Shown piece by piece: positions 8,880 through 19,020 of a stretch of DNA of 64,000 bases. Origin of the DNA: Cytophagales bacterium. Its GTDB lineage: Bacteria > Bacteroidota > Bacteroidia > Cytophagales > Microscillaceae. The stretch is taken from the NCBI GenBank assembly GCA_013298075.1, contig JAAFJG010000012.1, positions 34,575-98,574 of the forward strand. Reading direction: 5' to 3'. The translations under genes were made by a program, and so were the position numbers. Numbering within the stretch: position 1 is the stretch's first letter; each line of letters opens with the position of its first letter. The notes beneath the pieces were generated by a model, which was not told where the DNA came from, did not search any database, and saw nothing but the letters and a program-made list of their open reading frames with translations.

Positions 8880-10736
8880 ATGCTCGATAATCGTAGATGG
8901 ATAGTCAGTGGAATTTTTATTTCCATTGGAATTATTTTTTTAATTAAACTATTTTTTATTCAAGTTTGGGACAATAGTTATCAAACGGCAGCAGCCAATA
9001 TTTCTATCAAAAAAATTATTATTTATCCACATAGAGGAATTATTACGGATAGAAATGGTAAATTATTGATTGCCAACGCACCTGTATATGATGTGATGGT
9101 GATTCCTGCGAAAGTAAAATTAAAAGATACTTTAGGTTTTTGTGATTTTTTGGGTATTACTATTCAGGAATTTAAACAAAATATGGGAAAAGCACGCAAA
9201 CAAATCACTTCAGATTTACAGCCTGCTCCATTTTTAAAACAATTAAGCAAAGAAGATTATGCCCGAATACAAGAAAGAATTGACGAATATCAAGGGTTTT
9301 TTATGATTTCGAGAACTTTAAGAGGATACCCACAAAATAGTTTGGCACACGTGTTAGGATATGTAGGCGAAATTAGTCCACAAGCCTTAGAAAAGGATAA
9401 ATCAGGATATTATAGACAAGGTGATTATGTCGGAATTAGTGGTATGGAAGCGTCTTATGAACACGAATTAAGAGGACAAAGAGGAGTAGCACATATTTGG
9501 GTTGATGCCAAAGGAAAAGAAAAAGGAAAATATCAAGATGGAAAATTAGATACAGCTTCGATTGCAGGACAAAATTTAATTAGTACCATTGATTTAGATT
9601 TACAACAATTTGGAGAAAAATTAATGGAAGGAAAAGCAGGTGCAATTGTCGCCATTGAACCTGCTACAGGCGAGATTTTGGCAATGCTTTCTGCTCCTAC
9701 TTATGACCCAAATTTATTGGCTGGTCGTGGAGCATCTCGAAATTATGGGCTTTTATCGCAAGATGAAAATAAACCTTTGTTCAATCGTACTATTTCGGCG
9801 TTGTATCCACCCGGCTCTACTTTCAAAACGGTGCAGGCTTTGATTGCTTTGCAAGAAGGTTTTATACGTCCTGAAACCGTTTTTCCTTGTGATGTTTCTT
9901 TGGTAAAATGTCACGGACATCCTGTGGGTGGCGTGCATAATTCGATTCAATTTTCTTGTAATCCTTATTATTTTAGTGTATATCGAAGAATTATCTACCA
10001 AAAAAAGATGATATTAAAAGATAGTGTTATGACTATTAGCCCCGATGGCGATGGAAAAAAAGGTTATACTCTTTGGAGAGATTATTTATCGAGGTTTAAT
10101 TTAGGACGAAAAACAGACATTGATTTAGTCCACGAATTAAAAGGTGAAGTACCTACGCTTAATTTTTATAATAAGAGATTTGGAGGAGAATCACAATGGA
10201 AGTTTTCAAATATTTATTCTTTGGGAATTGGACAAGGTGAAATAGGCGTTTTACCTTTGCAGTTGGCAAATGTGTGTGCAACGATTGCCAATCGTGGTTT
10301 TTATTATACGCCTCATTTGGTAAAATCTATCGGAGAAAAAAAATTAATCAGAAGTAGTTTTTTGAAAAAACACGAAATTGGCATCGATAAAGTACATTTT
10401 GAACTCGTCATAAATGGTATGCGTGATGCGTATAGAATGGGAACAGTTTCGCCTTTGGCAATTATTCAAGATTTAGAAATATGTGGAAAAACAGGCACTG
10501 CACAAAATCCAAGAGGAGAAGATCACTCGGTTTTTATTGCTTTTGCACCCAAAGATAATCCAAAAATCGCCATTGCTGTTTATGTTGAAAATGCAGGTTT
10601 TGGAGGTGCTATTGCAGCTCCTGTAGCTGTTTTAATGATTGAAAAATATCTAAAAGGTAAAATTTCAAGAGATTATTTGCAAAAACAAATCACAGATTTA
10701 AAAATAATAAAAATAAATAAAAAAGCAATAGAATGA
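8880..10736 (+). CDS. mrdA: Penicillin-binding protein 2, elongasome transpeptidase
   Basis: 618 residues. It is a class B PBP that cross-links peptidoglycan during cell elongation, anchored in the inner membrane. One N-terminal membrane segment (residues ~7-27) is followed by the dimerisation domain starting YPHRGIITDRNG. The transpeptidase motifs are present: STFK at 313-316 with nucleophile Ser313, SCN in IQFSCNPYY, and KTG at 537-539. Length and order fit PBP2 of the rod system. In many Bacteroidota mrdA lies in an mreBCD-mrdA-rodA cluster; here it stands alone with its own promoter directly downstream of the ATPase/HEPN island, so that island may have landed next to it. Confidence 0.93.
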   Translation: MLDNRRWIVSGIFISIGIIFLIKLFFIQVWDNSYQTAAANISIKKIIIYPHRGIITDRNGKLLIANAPVYDVMVIPAKVKLKDTLGFCDFLGITIQEFKQNMGKARKQITSDLQPAPFLKQLSKEDYARIQERIDEYQGFFMISRTLRGYPQNSLAHVLGYVGEISPQALEKDKSGYYRQGDYVGISGMEASYEHELRGQRGVAHIWVDAKGKEKGKYQDGKLDTASIAGQNLISTIDLDLQQFGEKLMEGKAGAIVAIEPATGEILAMLSAPTYDPNLLAGRGASRNYGLLSQDENKPLFNRTISALYPPGSTFKTVQALIALQEGFIRPETVFPCDVSLVKCHGHPVGGVHNSIQFSCNPYYFSVYRRIIYQKKMILKDSVMTISPDGDGKKGYTLWRDYLSRFNLGRKTDIDLVHELKGEVPTLNFYNKRFGGESQWKFSNIYSLGIGQGEIGVLPLQLANVCATIANRGFYYTPHLVKSIGEKKLIRSSFLKKHEIGIDKVHFELVINGMRDAYRMGTVSPLAIIQDLEICGKTGTAQNPRGEDHSVFIAFAPKDNPKIAIAVYVENAGFGGAIAAPVAVLMIEKYLKGKISRDYLQKQITDLKIIKINKKAIE

Positions 10737-10853
10737 TAAATTTATAACAAGATTTATTTCATTTTTAATGATTAAAATAAGTATAAATTATGGTCATTTT
10801 TTTCTTTATTGATTACCAAAACTCCCCTCTGAGATGGAGGAATTTTATCCTAT

Positions 10854-11672
10854 ATGTCAACTTATTCTGCAGAAGTAAAGCGTGTAACTACGCACACTTT
10901 ACAAGAAATGAAAAATAGAAATGAAAAAATATCTATGCTTACTGCATACGATTTTTCATTAGCAAAAATTGTAGATGAAGCTGGAATTGATGCTATTTTG
11001 GTCGGTGATTCTGCGTCTAATGTAATGGCAGGACACGAAACTACACTTCCTATCACATTGGAACAGATGATTTATCACGCTTCTTCTGTCGTAAGAGCCG
11101 TAAAACGTGCTTTGGTGGTGGTTGATATGCCTTTTGGAACGTATCAAGGTAATTCTTCGGAGGCGTTGAGGTCGGCTATCAAAATTATGAAAGAATCAGG
11201 CGGACACGCCGTCAAAATGGAAGGCGGGCGAGAAATTAAAGAGTCTGTTATCCGAATTTTGAGTGCGGGAATTCCTGTGATGGGACACCTCGGATTGACC
11301 CCACAATCTATCTATAAATTTGGCACTTATACCGTCAGAGCAAAAGAAGAAGAAGAGGCAGAAAGATTGATAGAAGACGCAAAAATGTTAGCAGAATTGG
11401 GTTGTTTTGGATTGGTTTTAGAAAAAATCCCTGCCCATTTAGCCAAAAAAGTAGCAGAAACTATTCAAATTCCTGTGATTGGCATTGGTGCAGGCAACGA
11501 AGTTGATGGACAAATTTTGGTTTTGCACGATATGTTAGGCATCAATAAAGAGTTTAAACCGCGTTTTTTAAGACGTTATGCAGATTTGCATACCATTATT
11601 TTGAGCGGAATTAAACAATATGTAGATGATGTTCGTAGAGTTGATTTTCCCAATGAAAAAGAACAATATTAA
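10854..11672 (+). CDS. panB: 3-methyl-2-oxobutanoate hydroxymethyltransferase
   Basis: 272 residues, the usual PanB length. It makes ketopantoate from 2-oxoisovalerate and methylene-tetrahydrofolate, the first committed step of pantothenate and CoA synthesis, in the cytosol. Diagnostic stretches are [18 protein letters not shown], the metal-binding [23 protein letters not shown], and the C-terminal [13 protein letters not shown] followed by LVLHDMLGI. The macrodomain gene starts 6 nt after the stop, suggesting co-transcription of a downstream run of small genes to ~13.2 kb or beyond. Confidence 0.95.
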   Translation: MSTYSAEVKRVTTHTLQEMKNRNEKISMLTAYDFSLAKIVDEAGIDAILVGDSASNVMAGHETTLPITLEQMIYHASSVVRAVKRALVVVDMPFGTYQGNSSEALRSAIKIMKESGGHAVKMEGGREIKESVIRILSAGIPVMGHLGLTPQSIYKFGTYTVRAKEEEEAERLIEDAKMLAELGCFGLVLEKIPAHLAKKVAETIQIPVIGIGAGNEVDGQILVLHDMLGINKEFKPRFLRRYADLHTIILSGIKQYVDDVRRVDFPNEKEQY

Positions 11673-11678
11673 AATAAA

Positions 11679-12191
11679 ATGATTGAATTAATACAAGGTG
11701 ATATTACAAAAATTGCAGTTGATGCGATTGTAAATGCCGCAAATTCTTCTTTGTTAGGAGGTGGTGGAGTTGATGGAGCAATTCATCGGGCTGGCGGTGG
11801 GGAAATTTTGGAAGAATGTATAAAAATTCGAAATAGACAAGGCGGTTGTAATACGGGCAAAGCAGTCATCACAACGGCGGGAAGATTGCCTGCAAGTTTT
11901 GTGATTCATACGGTAGGTCCAATTTGGCATAATCGCCCTGAACAAGCAAAAGATTTAGCAAATTGTTATGAAAATTCATTGCAATTAGCCGTAGAAAATG
12001 GTTGCAAAACGATTTCTTTTCCAAATATTAGCACAGGAGTTTATCATTATCCAAAAAAAGAAGCAGCACAAATTGCGATTCAAACTACTCAAAAATTTTT
12101 ATTTGAGAATGAAAATGCTCTCGAAAAAGTTATTTTTGTTTGTTTTGATGAAGAAAATTTTGATATTTATGAAGAAATATTAGCCATTTAA
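11679..12191 (+). CDS. Macrodomain ADP-ribose hydrolase
   Basis: 170 residues, a single macrodomain of the MacroD/YmdB type. Such enzymes remove acetyl from O-acetyl-ADP-ribose or mono-ADP-ribose from proteins. Visible signature: [19 protein letters not shown], the loop [22 protein letters not shown] and [14 protein letters not shown]. The complete fold is present. It follows panB by 6 nt. A link between CoA synthesis and ADP-ribose turnover is not implied; the pairing is probably only transcriptional. Confidence 0.92.
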   Translation: MIELIQGDITKIAVDAIVNAANSSLLGGGGVDGAIHRAGGGEILEECIKIRNRQGGCNTGKAVITTAGRLPASFVIHTVGPIWHNRPEQAKDLANCYENSLQLAVENGCKTISFPNISTGVYHYPKKEAAQIAIQTTQKFLFENENALEKVIFVCFDEENFDIYEEILAI

Positions 12192-12214
12192 AAAAATAAA
12201 AAACGAACAAAAAA

Positions 12215-12457
12215 ATGCAAGATAATCCTAATAATTATTTTACGCCAAGTCCATTGACAAACAAAATTGGTTGTTATGGTTGTTTGATTTATATTATTTT
12301 ATTTTTTATTTCGGGCTGGTTTGTGAGTGCGATAATGGGTTGGGCAACAATGTGGGTCATTCCGTTTATGGCATTTTTTGTGGTGATTTGGATGGGAATT
12401 TTGATTTGGTCTATTCAAAAACAAAAGAAAGAACAAGAAAATAAAAACGAAAAATAA
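12215..12457 (+). CDS. Small membrane protein
   Basis: 80 residues with two predicted membrane helices (about 22-42, CLIYIILFFISGWFV; and 48-68, WVIPFMAFFVVIWMGILI) and a charged tail, KQKKEQENKNEK. It sits 23 nt after the macrodomain gene in the same direction. No family recognised. ATG at 12215 is the natural start, in the window of an AT-rich leader. Confidence 0.65.
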   Translation: MQDNPNNYFTPSPLTNKIGCYGCLIYIILFFISGWFVSAIMGWATMWVIPFMAFFVVIWMGILIWSIQKQKKEQENKNEK

Positions 12458-12535
12458 AAACATAAAATAAAAAGCAATTTTGCTCTGTTGCTTTCGAAAA
12501 ATAAAATCCTTTTGAGCAAAGGAATAAATACAAAA

Positions 12536-13183
12536 ATGGTTGCTTGTTTATTTGATTTAGATGGCGTAATTGTAGATACTGCCAAATATCACTTTTTAGC
12601 GTGGAAACGTTTGGCGAAAGAATGGAATTTTGAACTCACAGAAGAACAAAATGAACATTTGAAAGGAGTTAGTCGTACAGAATCTTTAGAAATTATTTTG
12701 AAATTGGCAAATCATCATTTATCAAAAGAAGCATTTGAAAAAGCTTTGCAAGATAAAAATGAATGTTTTTTAGAATTTGTCAATCAAATGAATGAAAGCG
12801 AAATTTTGGAAGGCGTGGCAGATTTTTTACAACAATTAAAACAACATCATATTACTTTTTCTTTGGCTTCATCAAGTAAAAATGCTCGAAATATCCTCCA
12901 AAAAATTGGACTTTTAGAGAAATTTGATGCAATTATTGATGGAAATGATATTATTAACGGAAAACCGCACCCTGAAATTTTTGAAAAGGCAGCCAAAACA
13001 TTAAATATGAATATAAAAAATTGTATCGTATTCGAAGATGCTGTCGCAGGCATACAAGCGGGCAAAAGTGCAGGTATGAAAGTGATTGGAATTGGTGAAA
13101 AACATATCTTGCACGAGGCAGATATTGTTATCAAAAATTTGACTGAAATTAGTATCGAAGACTTAAAAAAAATGATTGCATAA
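12536..13183 (+). CDS. pgmB: Beta-phosphoglucomutase, HAD superfamily
   Basis: 215 residues from the ATG at 12536 (MVACLFDLDGVIVDT); an in-frame TTG 48 nt upstream would add a non-homologous tail. The HAD nucleophile motif FDLDGVIVD is followed by the cap with LKGVSRTESLEIIL, the SxK region ASSSKNA, and the acid motif VFEDAVAGIQAGKSAGM. It interconverts beta-glucose 1-phosphate and glucose 6-phosphate in maltose/trehalose use. No maltose or trehalose phosphorylase lies beside it here. Confidence 0.88.
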   Translation: MVACLFDLDGVIVDTAKYHFLAWKRLAKEWNFELTEEQNEHLKGVSRTESLEIILKLANHHLSKEAFEKALQDKNECFLEFVNQMNESEILEGVADFLQQLKQHHITFSLASSSKNARNILQKIGLLEKFDAIIDGNDIINGKPHPEIFEKAAKTLNMNIKNCIVFEDAVAGIQAGKSAGMKVIGIGEKHILHEADIVIKNLTEISIEDLKKMIA

Positions 13184-13215
13184 GCATCAAAAATTTATAA
13201 AAAAATACAAAAAAA

Positions 13216-13989
13216 ATGGAAAAAAGACCTTTAATTTTAATATCAAACGATGATGGAATTACTGCCAAAGGTATTGCAAATTTGGTGGAAGTGATGAGAG
13301 AAATTGGCGAGGTAGTCGTGGTTGCTCCCAACAAACCACAATCGGGAATGGGACACGCCATTACGATTGGGCAACCTATTCGCCTCGATAAATCTACTAT
13401 TTTTGGAGAAGATGTATTGGCTTTTGAATGTTCGGGAACTCCAGCAGATTGCGTAAAGTTAGCCAAATATCATTTATTCAAAGACAGAACGCCTGATTTG
13501 GTGGTGAGCGGAATTAATCACGGAAGTAATTCTTCTATTAGTGTGATTTATTCGGGAACGATGTCTGTGGCGATTGAGGCTGCGATTGAAGGTTTGCCTT
13601 CGATTGGTTTTTCTTTGTGTGATTATGGTTCGCAGGCAGATTTTTCGCATACGCATGAATATATTCGTAAGATAGTATTACAAGTATTAGCAAATAAATT
13701 GCCTAAAGGAGTTGCGTTAAATGTCAATATTCCTAAAAAATCAGACGAAAAAATAAAAGGAATTAAGATTACAAGGCAAGCTTTGGGACATTGGGGCGAA
13801 GAATTTGACGAAAGAACAGACCCACATCATAGAAAATATTTTTGGCTGACTGGTTATTTTGTCAATCAGGACAAAGGTGAAGACACAGACGAATGGGCTT
13901 TAAAAAATAATTATGTGTCTGTTGTACCTTGTTTGTACGATTTAACGGCACATTTTGCTTTGAGCGGTATGAATGAATGGGAGTTATGA
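13216..13989 (+). CDS. surE: 5'/3'-nucleotidase SurE
   Basis: 257 residues, the normal SurE length. It is a metal-dependent phosphatase acting on nucleoside monophosphates. The N-terminal ILISNDDGITAKGI carries the paired aspartates that bind metal; VVAPNKPQSGMGHAIT and VVSGINHGSNSSISVIYSGT are family signatures. The stop codon overlaps the next start in an ATGA arrangement (13986-13989), so it is translationally coupled to the dehydrogenase. Confidence 0.94.
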   Translation: MEKRPLILISNDDGITAKGIANLVEVMREIGEVVVVAPNKPQSGMGHAITIGQPIRLDKSTIFGEDVLAFECSGTPADCVKLAKYHLFKDRTPDLVVSGINHGSNSSISVIYSGTMSVAIEAAIEGLPSIGFSLCDYGSQADFSHTHEYIRKIVLQVLANKLPKGVALNVNIPKKSDEKIKGIKITRQALGHWGEEFDERTDPHHRKYFWLTGYFVNQDKGEDTDEWALKNNYVSVVPCLYDLTAHFALSGMNEWEL

Positions 13990-14948
13990 TTAAAAAAAAA
14001 ATATTGATTATTGATGATATGCACCTCTCAATCTTTCCTTTGTTAGAAAAGTTAGATTTTGAGGTGATATATAAACCAACTATTCAAAGAAATGAAATTT
14101 TTTTGATATTAAATGATATTTTTGGATTAATTGTAAGAAGTAAAACTCTAATTGATGAAGGATTTTTAAGTTATGCTCATTCGCTTGCCTTCATTGCGCG
14201 TGCAGGAGCAGGCTTAGATTTAATCGATATAACAATTACTAAAAATAAAAATATTCATTTATTGAACGCACCCGAAGGCAATCGAGATTCTGTGGCAGAA
14301 CATACTTTAGGTTTGATGTTAAATTTATTGAACAAAATAAGTTTAGCAGATAAAGAAATACGAAATAAAATTTGGAAAAGAGAAGAAAATCGTGGTTTTG
14401 AAATCAAAAATAAAACGATTGCCATTATTGGTTTTGGGAATATTGGACAAGAAGTAGCCAAAAGATTATCGAGTTTTGATTGTAAAATATTAGCTTACGA
14501 TAAAAATAAAAAGGATTTTTCAAAAACATCTGCACAAGAATCAACTTTGTCGCAAATTTTTGAGGAAACCGATATACTTACTTTGCATATTCCATTAGAC
14601 AAGGAAAATTTGGCTTGGGTCAATGCAGATTTTTTGGCAAATTTCAAAAAACCAATTTGGATTATCAATACAGCAAGAGGTGAAATTTTATGTTTGGAGG
14701 CTTTGATTGAGGGTTTGGAAAGTGGAAAAATTATTGGAGCAGGTTTAGATGTGTTAGAAAATGAAAAATTACATACGCTTTCTATCACACAACAAAAACA
14801 TTTTGAGTATCTTAGTCATTCCAATCAAGTAATTTTAACACCTCATATTGCAGGTTGGACGTATGAATCTTATGAAAGAATTAATACGGTTTTGGTGGAA
14901 AAAATTAGTGATTTGATGGAAAATGAGGTTTTAAAATATAACCAATAA
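13986..14948 (+). CDS. D-2-hydroxyacid dehydrogenase, SerA-like
   Basis: 320 residues from the ATG at 13986, chosen because it overlaps the surE stop by 4 nt; an ATG 9 nt earlier is also possible. The NAD-binding motif is IAIIGFGNIGQEVAKRL. Catalytic signatures follow the family order: Arg in NTARGEIL, Glu near the LDVLENEK segment, and His in LTPHIAG. The closest enzymes are phosphoglycerate or glycerate/hydroxypyruvate dehydrogenases; the substrate cannot be fixed. It lacks the C-terminal ACT domain of long SerA proteins. Confidence 0.87.
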   Translation: MIKKKILIIDDMHLSIFPLLEKLDFEVIYKPTIQRNEIFLILNDIFGLIVRSKTLIDEGFLSYAHSLAFIARAGAGLDLIDITITKNKNIHLLNAPEGNRDSVAEHTLGLMLNLLNKISLADKEIRNKIWKREENRGFEIKNKTIAIIGFGNIGQEVAKRLSSFDCKILAYDKNKKDFSKTSAQESTLSQIFEETDILTLHIPLDKENLAWVNADFLANFKKPIWIINTARGEILCLEALIEGLESGKIIGAGLDVLENEKLHTLSITQQKHFEYLSHSNQVILTPHIAGWTYESYERINTVLVEKISDLMENEVLKYNQ

Positions 14949-14981
14949 AAAGAAATAAAAACGTTTAAAAACATAAACAAA

Positions 14982-15165
14982 ATGCAATATGAATTACGAA
15001 ATCTCATTAGAGGAAATGAATCGTTTGGGCAAGGAAATATTATCCAAACAATCAAAAATCACCTTCGAAGAAGCCAAAATACAAGTTCAGAAAGTCAAAC
15101 AACAGAGTTCACAAAAGAACAAGAAACAAGAATTTTGATAGATATTTATATTCAAGAAAACAATA
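14982..15165 (+). pseudogene. 5' remnant, possibly of a polyvalent protein-kinase-type gene
   Basis: An ATG frame begins MQYELRNLIRGNESFGQG and stays protein-like to about LIDIYIQENNIF, then degenerates into AT-rich sequence that contains the promoter of the next gene. The opening residues resemble the N terminus of putative polyvalent protein kinases often found on mobile elements of Bacteroidota; that match is from memory and weak. The remainder of the gene appears lost. The frame formally runs to 15263. Confidence 0.4.
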
Positions 15166-15192
15166 TTTTTAAATTAGTTTTTGTTTTATTTT

Positions 15193-15223
15193 TTTGCAAA
15201 TATAAATTTTTTGATTATTTTTG
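15193..15223 (+). promoter_or_regulatory. Promoter of the restriction-methylase gene
   Basis: TTTG at 15193-15196, 19 nt spacer, TATTTTTG at 15216-15223, 20 nt before the ATG at 15244. It excludes an apparent start at 15181, which lies upstream of the promoter. Confidence 0.7.
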
Positions 15224-15243
15224 CAGAAATAAATATTATAAAA

Positions 15244-18200
15244 ATGAAATTACTAATAAATAATATCAACAAATCTTTAAATAAATCTTATTTATCACAA
15301 TCTTTATTTATGAATGAAGTAGATTTGTTTAAAACCAATTTTCTAAACCTTTTGAAACTTATTCAAAATAATGATAGCGAAGAAACTTTGAAAGATTATA
15401 TTCACGATTTTTTTAAAAATACTTATTATAAAGGAAAATTTGCTACCAAAGAAAATTTTAATTTAATGGATTTAGTAATTTTAAATGGTAAAAATAGTGA
15501 TGATTCTGTTGGAATAATTATCGAAACTAAATCAATCAAAAATACTTCAGAGATGATTTCTGTTACTGATGTAAACAAAAAAGCATTTTATGAAATAGTA
15601 CAATATTATTTAGAAGAAAGAATTATCAAGCAAAATATAGAAATTAAACATTTAATTATTACTAATTCTGTGGATTGGTTTATTTTTGATGCTCAAGTAT
15701 TTGAAAAAATATTTTATCAAAATAAATCATTCCAAAAAAAATATATTGATTGGTATGATGGAAAATTAGTAAGTAAAAATAAAGATTGGTTTTATAATGA
15801 AATAGCCAAACCTTTTATTCAAAATGAAAATGATAATATCGAATGTACTTATTTTCAAATTTCAAAAAATGCGATTGATACAGAAAAAGATTTAATCGCT
15901 TTATATAAAATATTTTCCCCTGAACATCTTTTAAAATTATCTTTTCAAAACGATAATAACACCTTAAATTCTACTTTTTACAACGAACTTTTATATATTA
16001 TTGGTTTGCAAGAAGTAAAAATAAATAGTGTCAAACGAATTGAAAGATTGCCAACCAAAGACAGACAAGAAGCAAGTTTATTAGAAAATATAATCAATAT
16101 TTTGCAAGTAGATGAAACTTTACAACAAATCGAAAACCCTGAAAAATTTGGCGAAAATGAAGAAGAACAATTATTTAGTCTTGCTTTAGAATTGTGTATT
16201 ACTTGGCTGAATAGAATTTTATTTTTAAAATTATTAGAAGGACAATTATTAAAATATAATCAATTTGATAACAATTATTTATTCTTAAATTATCAAAAAG
16301 TAAGAGATTTTGAAGAATTAAGAGAACTTTTTTTTGAAGTATTAGCCACCAGACCTGCAGAAAGAAAATCAAACTTACAAAATAAATATCAACACGTTCC
16401 GTATTTGAATAGCTCATTATTTGAGCAAACAACCTTAGAAAAACAAACCGTTAAAATCAATCAACTTAAAAATCATATCGAAATTAATGTATATAATGGT
16501 ACAATTTTAAAAAATCAAAATAGTAAAAAAGTGATAGGCAAAAAACCTATTTTACAATATTTATTCGCATTTTTGGATAGTTATAATTTTGCGAGCAACA
16601 CAGAAGCAACGATTCAAGAAGCAAACAAAACAATTATTAATACGTCTGTTTTAGGTTTAATTTTTGAAAAAATAAACGGCTATAAAGATGGAAGTTATTT
16701 TACGCCCAGCTTCGTAACTATGTATATGTGTAGAGAAACGATTCGAAAAGCAATAGTAGCAAAATTCAAATCACACCAAAAATTCAAAAATGTTAATAAT
16801 TTTATAGATGTTTATAATCTTATTCATACTATTTCTTTGATAGAGGCAAATCAAATTTTTGATTCGATTAAAATATGCGACCCAGCCGTTGGAAGTGGAC
16901 ATTTTTTGGTTTCTGCTTTGAATGAACTGATGGCTATAAAATCTGATTTGGGAATTTTGATAGATAAAGAAGGAAAATTATTGAGAGATGTAAATATTGA
17001 AGTGATTAATGATGAATTGTTTATTTCAGTAGCAGGCGAACTTTTTAGTTATCATTTTAAAAATCCACAAAGCCAACGCATACAAGAAACTATTTTTTAT
17101 GAAAAACAAAATCTTATCGAAAATTGTTTATTTGGCGTAGATATTAATCCAAAATCAGTCAATATTTGTCGATTGCGTTTGTGGATAGAATTGCTTAAAA
17201 ATGCGTATTATACGCACAAAAGCAATTTTTTAGAATTAGAAACGTTACCCAATATTGATATTAATATTAAATGTGGCAATTCTTTGGTCAGTCATTTTCC
17301 TTTGAATAATAACGATAAAGGACAATCTTTGCAGTTTTTTACACAAAAATATAAACAAGCAGTAGCAGATTATAAAAATACAAATGATAGAAATGCTAAA
17401 CGGGTTTTAGAAGGATTTATCAAAGAACAAAAACAAAATTTTGCTCGAACTATTTTACCTAATGACGAAGACTTAAAAAATATCAAAAAAATAGAACACG
17501 AAATGGGTTCGATGCCTATGTTTTTTAGTGAAAAAGATAAATCAAATTGGAAAACAAGACTCGAATTATTAGAACACGAACGAAATATATTACAAAGTAA
17601 ATATGAAGAAAAACTAAAAACGGTTTATTATGAGGCGTTCGAATGGCGTTTTGAATTTCCCGAAATATTAGATAATAACGGACTATTTATAGGTTTTGAT
17701 GTGTTGATAGGCAATCCACCTTATGGAGTTTTGCTTACCAAAAGTATGACAGATTATTTTATATTTCATTATCAAAGTTCAAAAACGATTACAAAAGTAC
17801 AAAAAGGTTCGACAGATACTTACGTTTTGTTTATAGAAAGGGCTTTATCTTTGTTAAAAAAAGATGGATTTACTCATTTTATTGTCCCTATTTCTATTAC
17901 TTGTAGCGATTCGATGGTTTCTTTACATAAAATATTAGAACAAAATTGTGAAACTATCAAAATATCTTCTTACGCAGTGCGTCCTCAACCTATTTTTGAT
18001 AATGCTGTGGTAGATGTTTCGATTGTTGATTTACATAAAACTAACACACCTTGTAAACAATTACTTTCTACTAAAATGTATCGAAAAAATAAAGCTATCG
18101 ATGGCAATAAATTAATGAATAATTTGGCTTTTGTTGATGTGTTGCATACAAAATTGAAAGGACGAATTCCAAAAATAAGCTTAGAAATTGAACAAAGAAT

Positions 18201-18750
18201 TTTAAATAAATTGTTACAAATCGAGCATAAAATTACCGATGAAATAGTAGAAGTAAATGATAAAAAAATCTATTATCGTGCAGCAGGCGGGAGATATTTT
18301 AAAGTAGTTACTAATTATTCGACTTATTCATCAGCAGAAAAATTTTTACGTCTTTCTCTTAAAAATGCGGATATAATTGGAGCAATTTTAAGTAGTAATT
18401 TATTTTTTTGGTACTATCAAATTTTTTCGGATAATAGAAATTTGAAATTATCAGAAATATTATTATTTCCTTTTCCTATCAAACTTTTTTCTGCTTCAGA
18501 AATCAAACAAATTAAAGCAATTTATGCCAAATATTTGATTGATATTGAAAAAAATGCACTCACAAGAGAAACCAAAAAATACAAAAATATAGATTCATTT
18601 AAGGAATATAAAATTAAAAAATCTAAACATTTAATCGATAAAATTGATGATATAATTGCCAATGCTTATGGACTTGATGCAGAAGAATTATTATTTATCA
18701 AAAATTGCGATATAGAATTTAGGATTCAAGAAGAAGAAAATGAAGATTAA
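15244..18750 (+). CDS. Single-chain type IIG-like restriction enzyme / adenine methyltransferase
   Basis: 1168 residues. The N terminus carries a PD-(D/E)XK-like nuclease motif: D76 in LMDLVIL and E94-x-K96 in GIIIETKS. The centre holds a gamma-class N6-adenine methyltransferase: SAM motif DPAVGSGHFLVSA from D546 and catalytic NPPY at 824-827. The C-terminal ~250 residues should include target recognition (YRAAGGRYFKVVTNYSTY). One polypeptide would thus both cut and methylate, as in Eco57I-type enzymes. No separate specificity or methylase gene lies nearby. The start follows a clear promoter. It lies in an accessory patch between core genes, which suggests horizontal gain. Confidence 0.88.
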   Translation: MKLLINNINKSLNKSYLSQSLFMNEVDLFKTNFLNLLKLIQNNDSEETLKDYIHDFFKNTYYKGKFATKENFNLMDLVILNGKNSDDSVGIIIETKSIKNTSEMISVTDVNKKAFYEIVQYYLEERIIKQNIEIKHLIITNSVDWFIFDAQVFEKIFYQNKSFQKKYIDWYDGKLVSKNKDWFYNEIAKPFIQNENDNIECTYFQISKNAIDTEKDLIALYKIFSPEHLLKLSFQNDNNTLNSTFYNELLYIIGLQEVKINSVKRIERLPTKDRQEASLLENIINILQVDETLQQIENPEKFGENEEEQLFSLALELCITWLNRILFLKLLEGQLLKYNQFDNNYLFLNYQKVRDFEELRELFFEVLATRPAERKSNLQNKYQHVPYLNSSLFEQTTLEKQTVKINQLKNHIEINVYNGTILKNQNSKKVIGKKPILQYLFAFLDSYNFASNTEATIQEANKTIINTSVLGLIFEKINGYKDGSYFTPSFVTMYMCRETIRKAIVAKFKSHQKFKNVNNFIDVYNLIHTISLIEANQIFDSIKICDPAVGSGHFLVSALNELMAIKSDLGILIDKEGKLLRDVNIEVINDELFISVAGELFSYHFKNPQSQRIQETIFYEKQNLIENCLFGVDINPKSVNICRLRLWIELLKNAYYTHKSNFLELETLPNIDINIKCGNSLVSHFPLNNNDKGQSLQFFTQKYKQAVADYKNTNDRNAKRVLEGFIKEQKQNFARTILPNDEDLKNIKKIEHEMGSMPMFFSEKDKSNWKTRLELLEHERNILQSKYEEKLKTVYYEAFEWRFEFPEILDNNGLFIGFDVLIGNPPYGVLLTKSMTDYFIFHYQSSKTITKVQKGSTDTYVLFIERALSLLKKDGFTHFIVPISITCSDSMVSLHKILEQNCETIKISSYAVRPQPIFDNAVVDVSIVDLHKTNTPCKQLLSTKMYRKNKAIDGNKLMNNLAFVDVLHTKLKGRIPKISLEIEQRILNKLLQIEHKITDEIVEVNDKKIYYRAAGGRYFKVVTNYSTYSSAEKFLRLSLKNADIIGAILSSNLFFWYYQIFSDNRNLKLSEILLFPFPIKLFSASEIKQIKAIYAKYLIDIEKNALTRETKKYKNIDSFKEYKIKKSKHLIDKIDDIIANAYGLDAEELLFIKNCDIEFRIQEEENED

Positions 18751-18761
18751 ATACATATTCA

Positions 18762-18809
18762 AAAAAACTCAAAAAAAATGAAAGAAGAAAAATATGATTG
18801 GCACAAAGC
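18762..18809 (+). repeat. Direct repeat, copy 1: duplicated start of the 19523 gene
   Basis: 48 bp, AAAAAACTC-A8-TG then the first codons of MKEEKYDWHKA, matching 19506-19554 except for one extra A there. Copy 1 goes out of homology after GCACAAAGC. The two copies are 744 bp apart and bracket the orphan antitoxin. Confidence 0.9.
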
Positions 18810-19020
18810 GAAGTTATATATAATTTTAAAATTGTTCTTTACAAAATTAAAAGTCGTTGTCAAAGTTACAAATGTATAAAATTCAAAATAATTATATTTT
18901 TACACAATTTTGTTTCGTTTATTTCGTTTATTAAAATAGAAAACGAAAATATTTGAAAGTGAAATTAGCATTATAAATTCTAAAATCGTATAAATATCGA
19001 TATAAAACATATATAATTTT

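Noticed and set aside
15181..15243. N-terminal extension of the restriction-methylase
   Set aside because: It lies upstream of, and overlaps, a full promoter (15193-15223); the ATG at 15244 is preferred.
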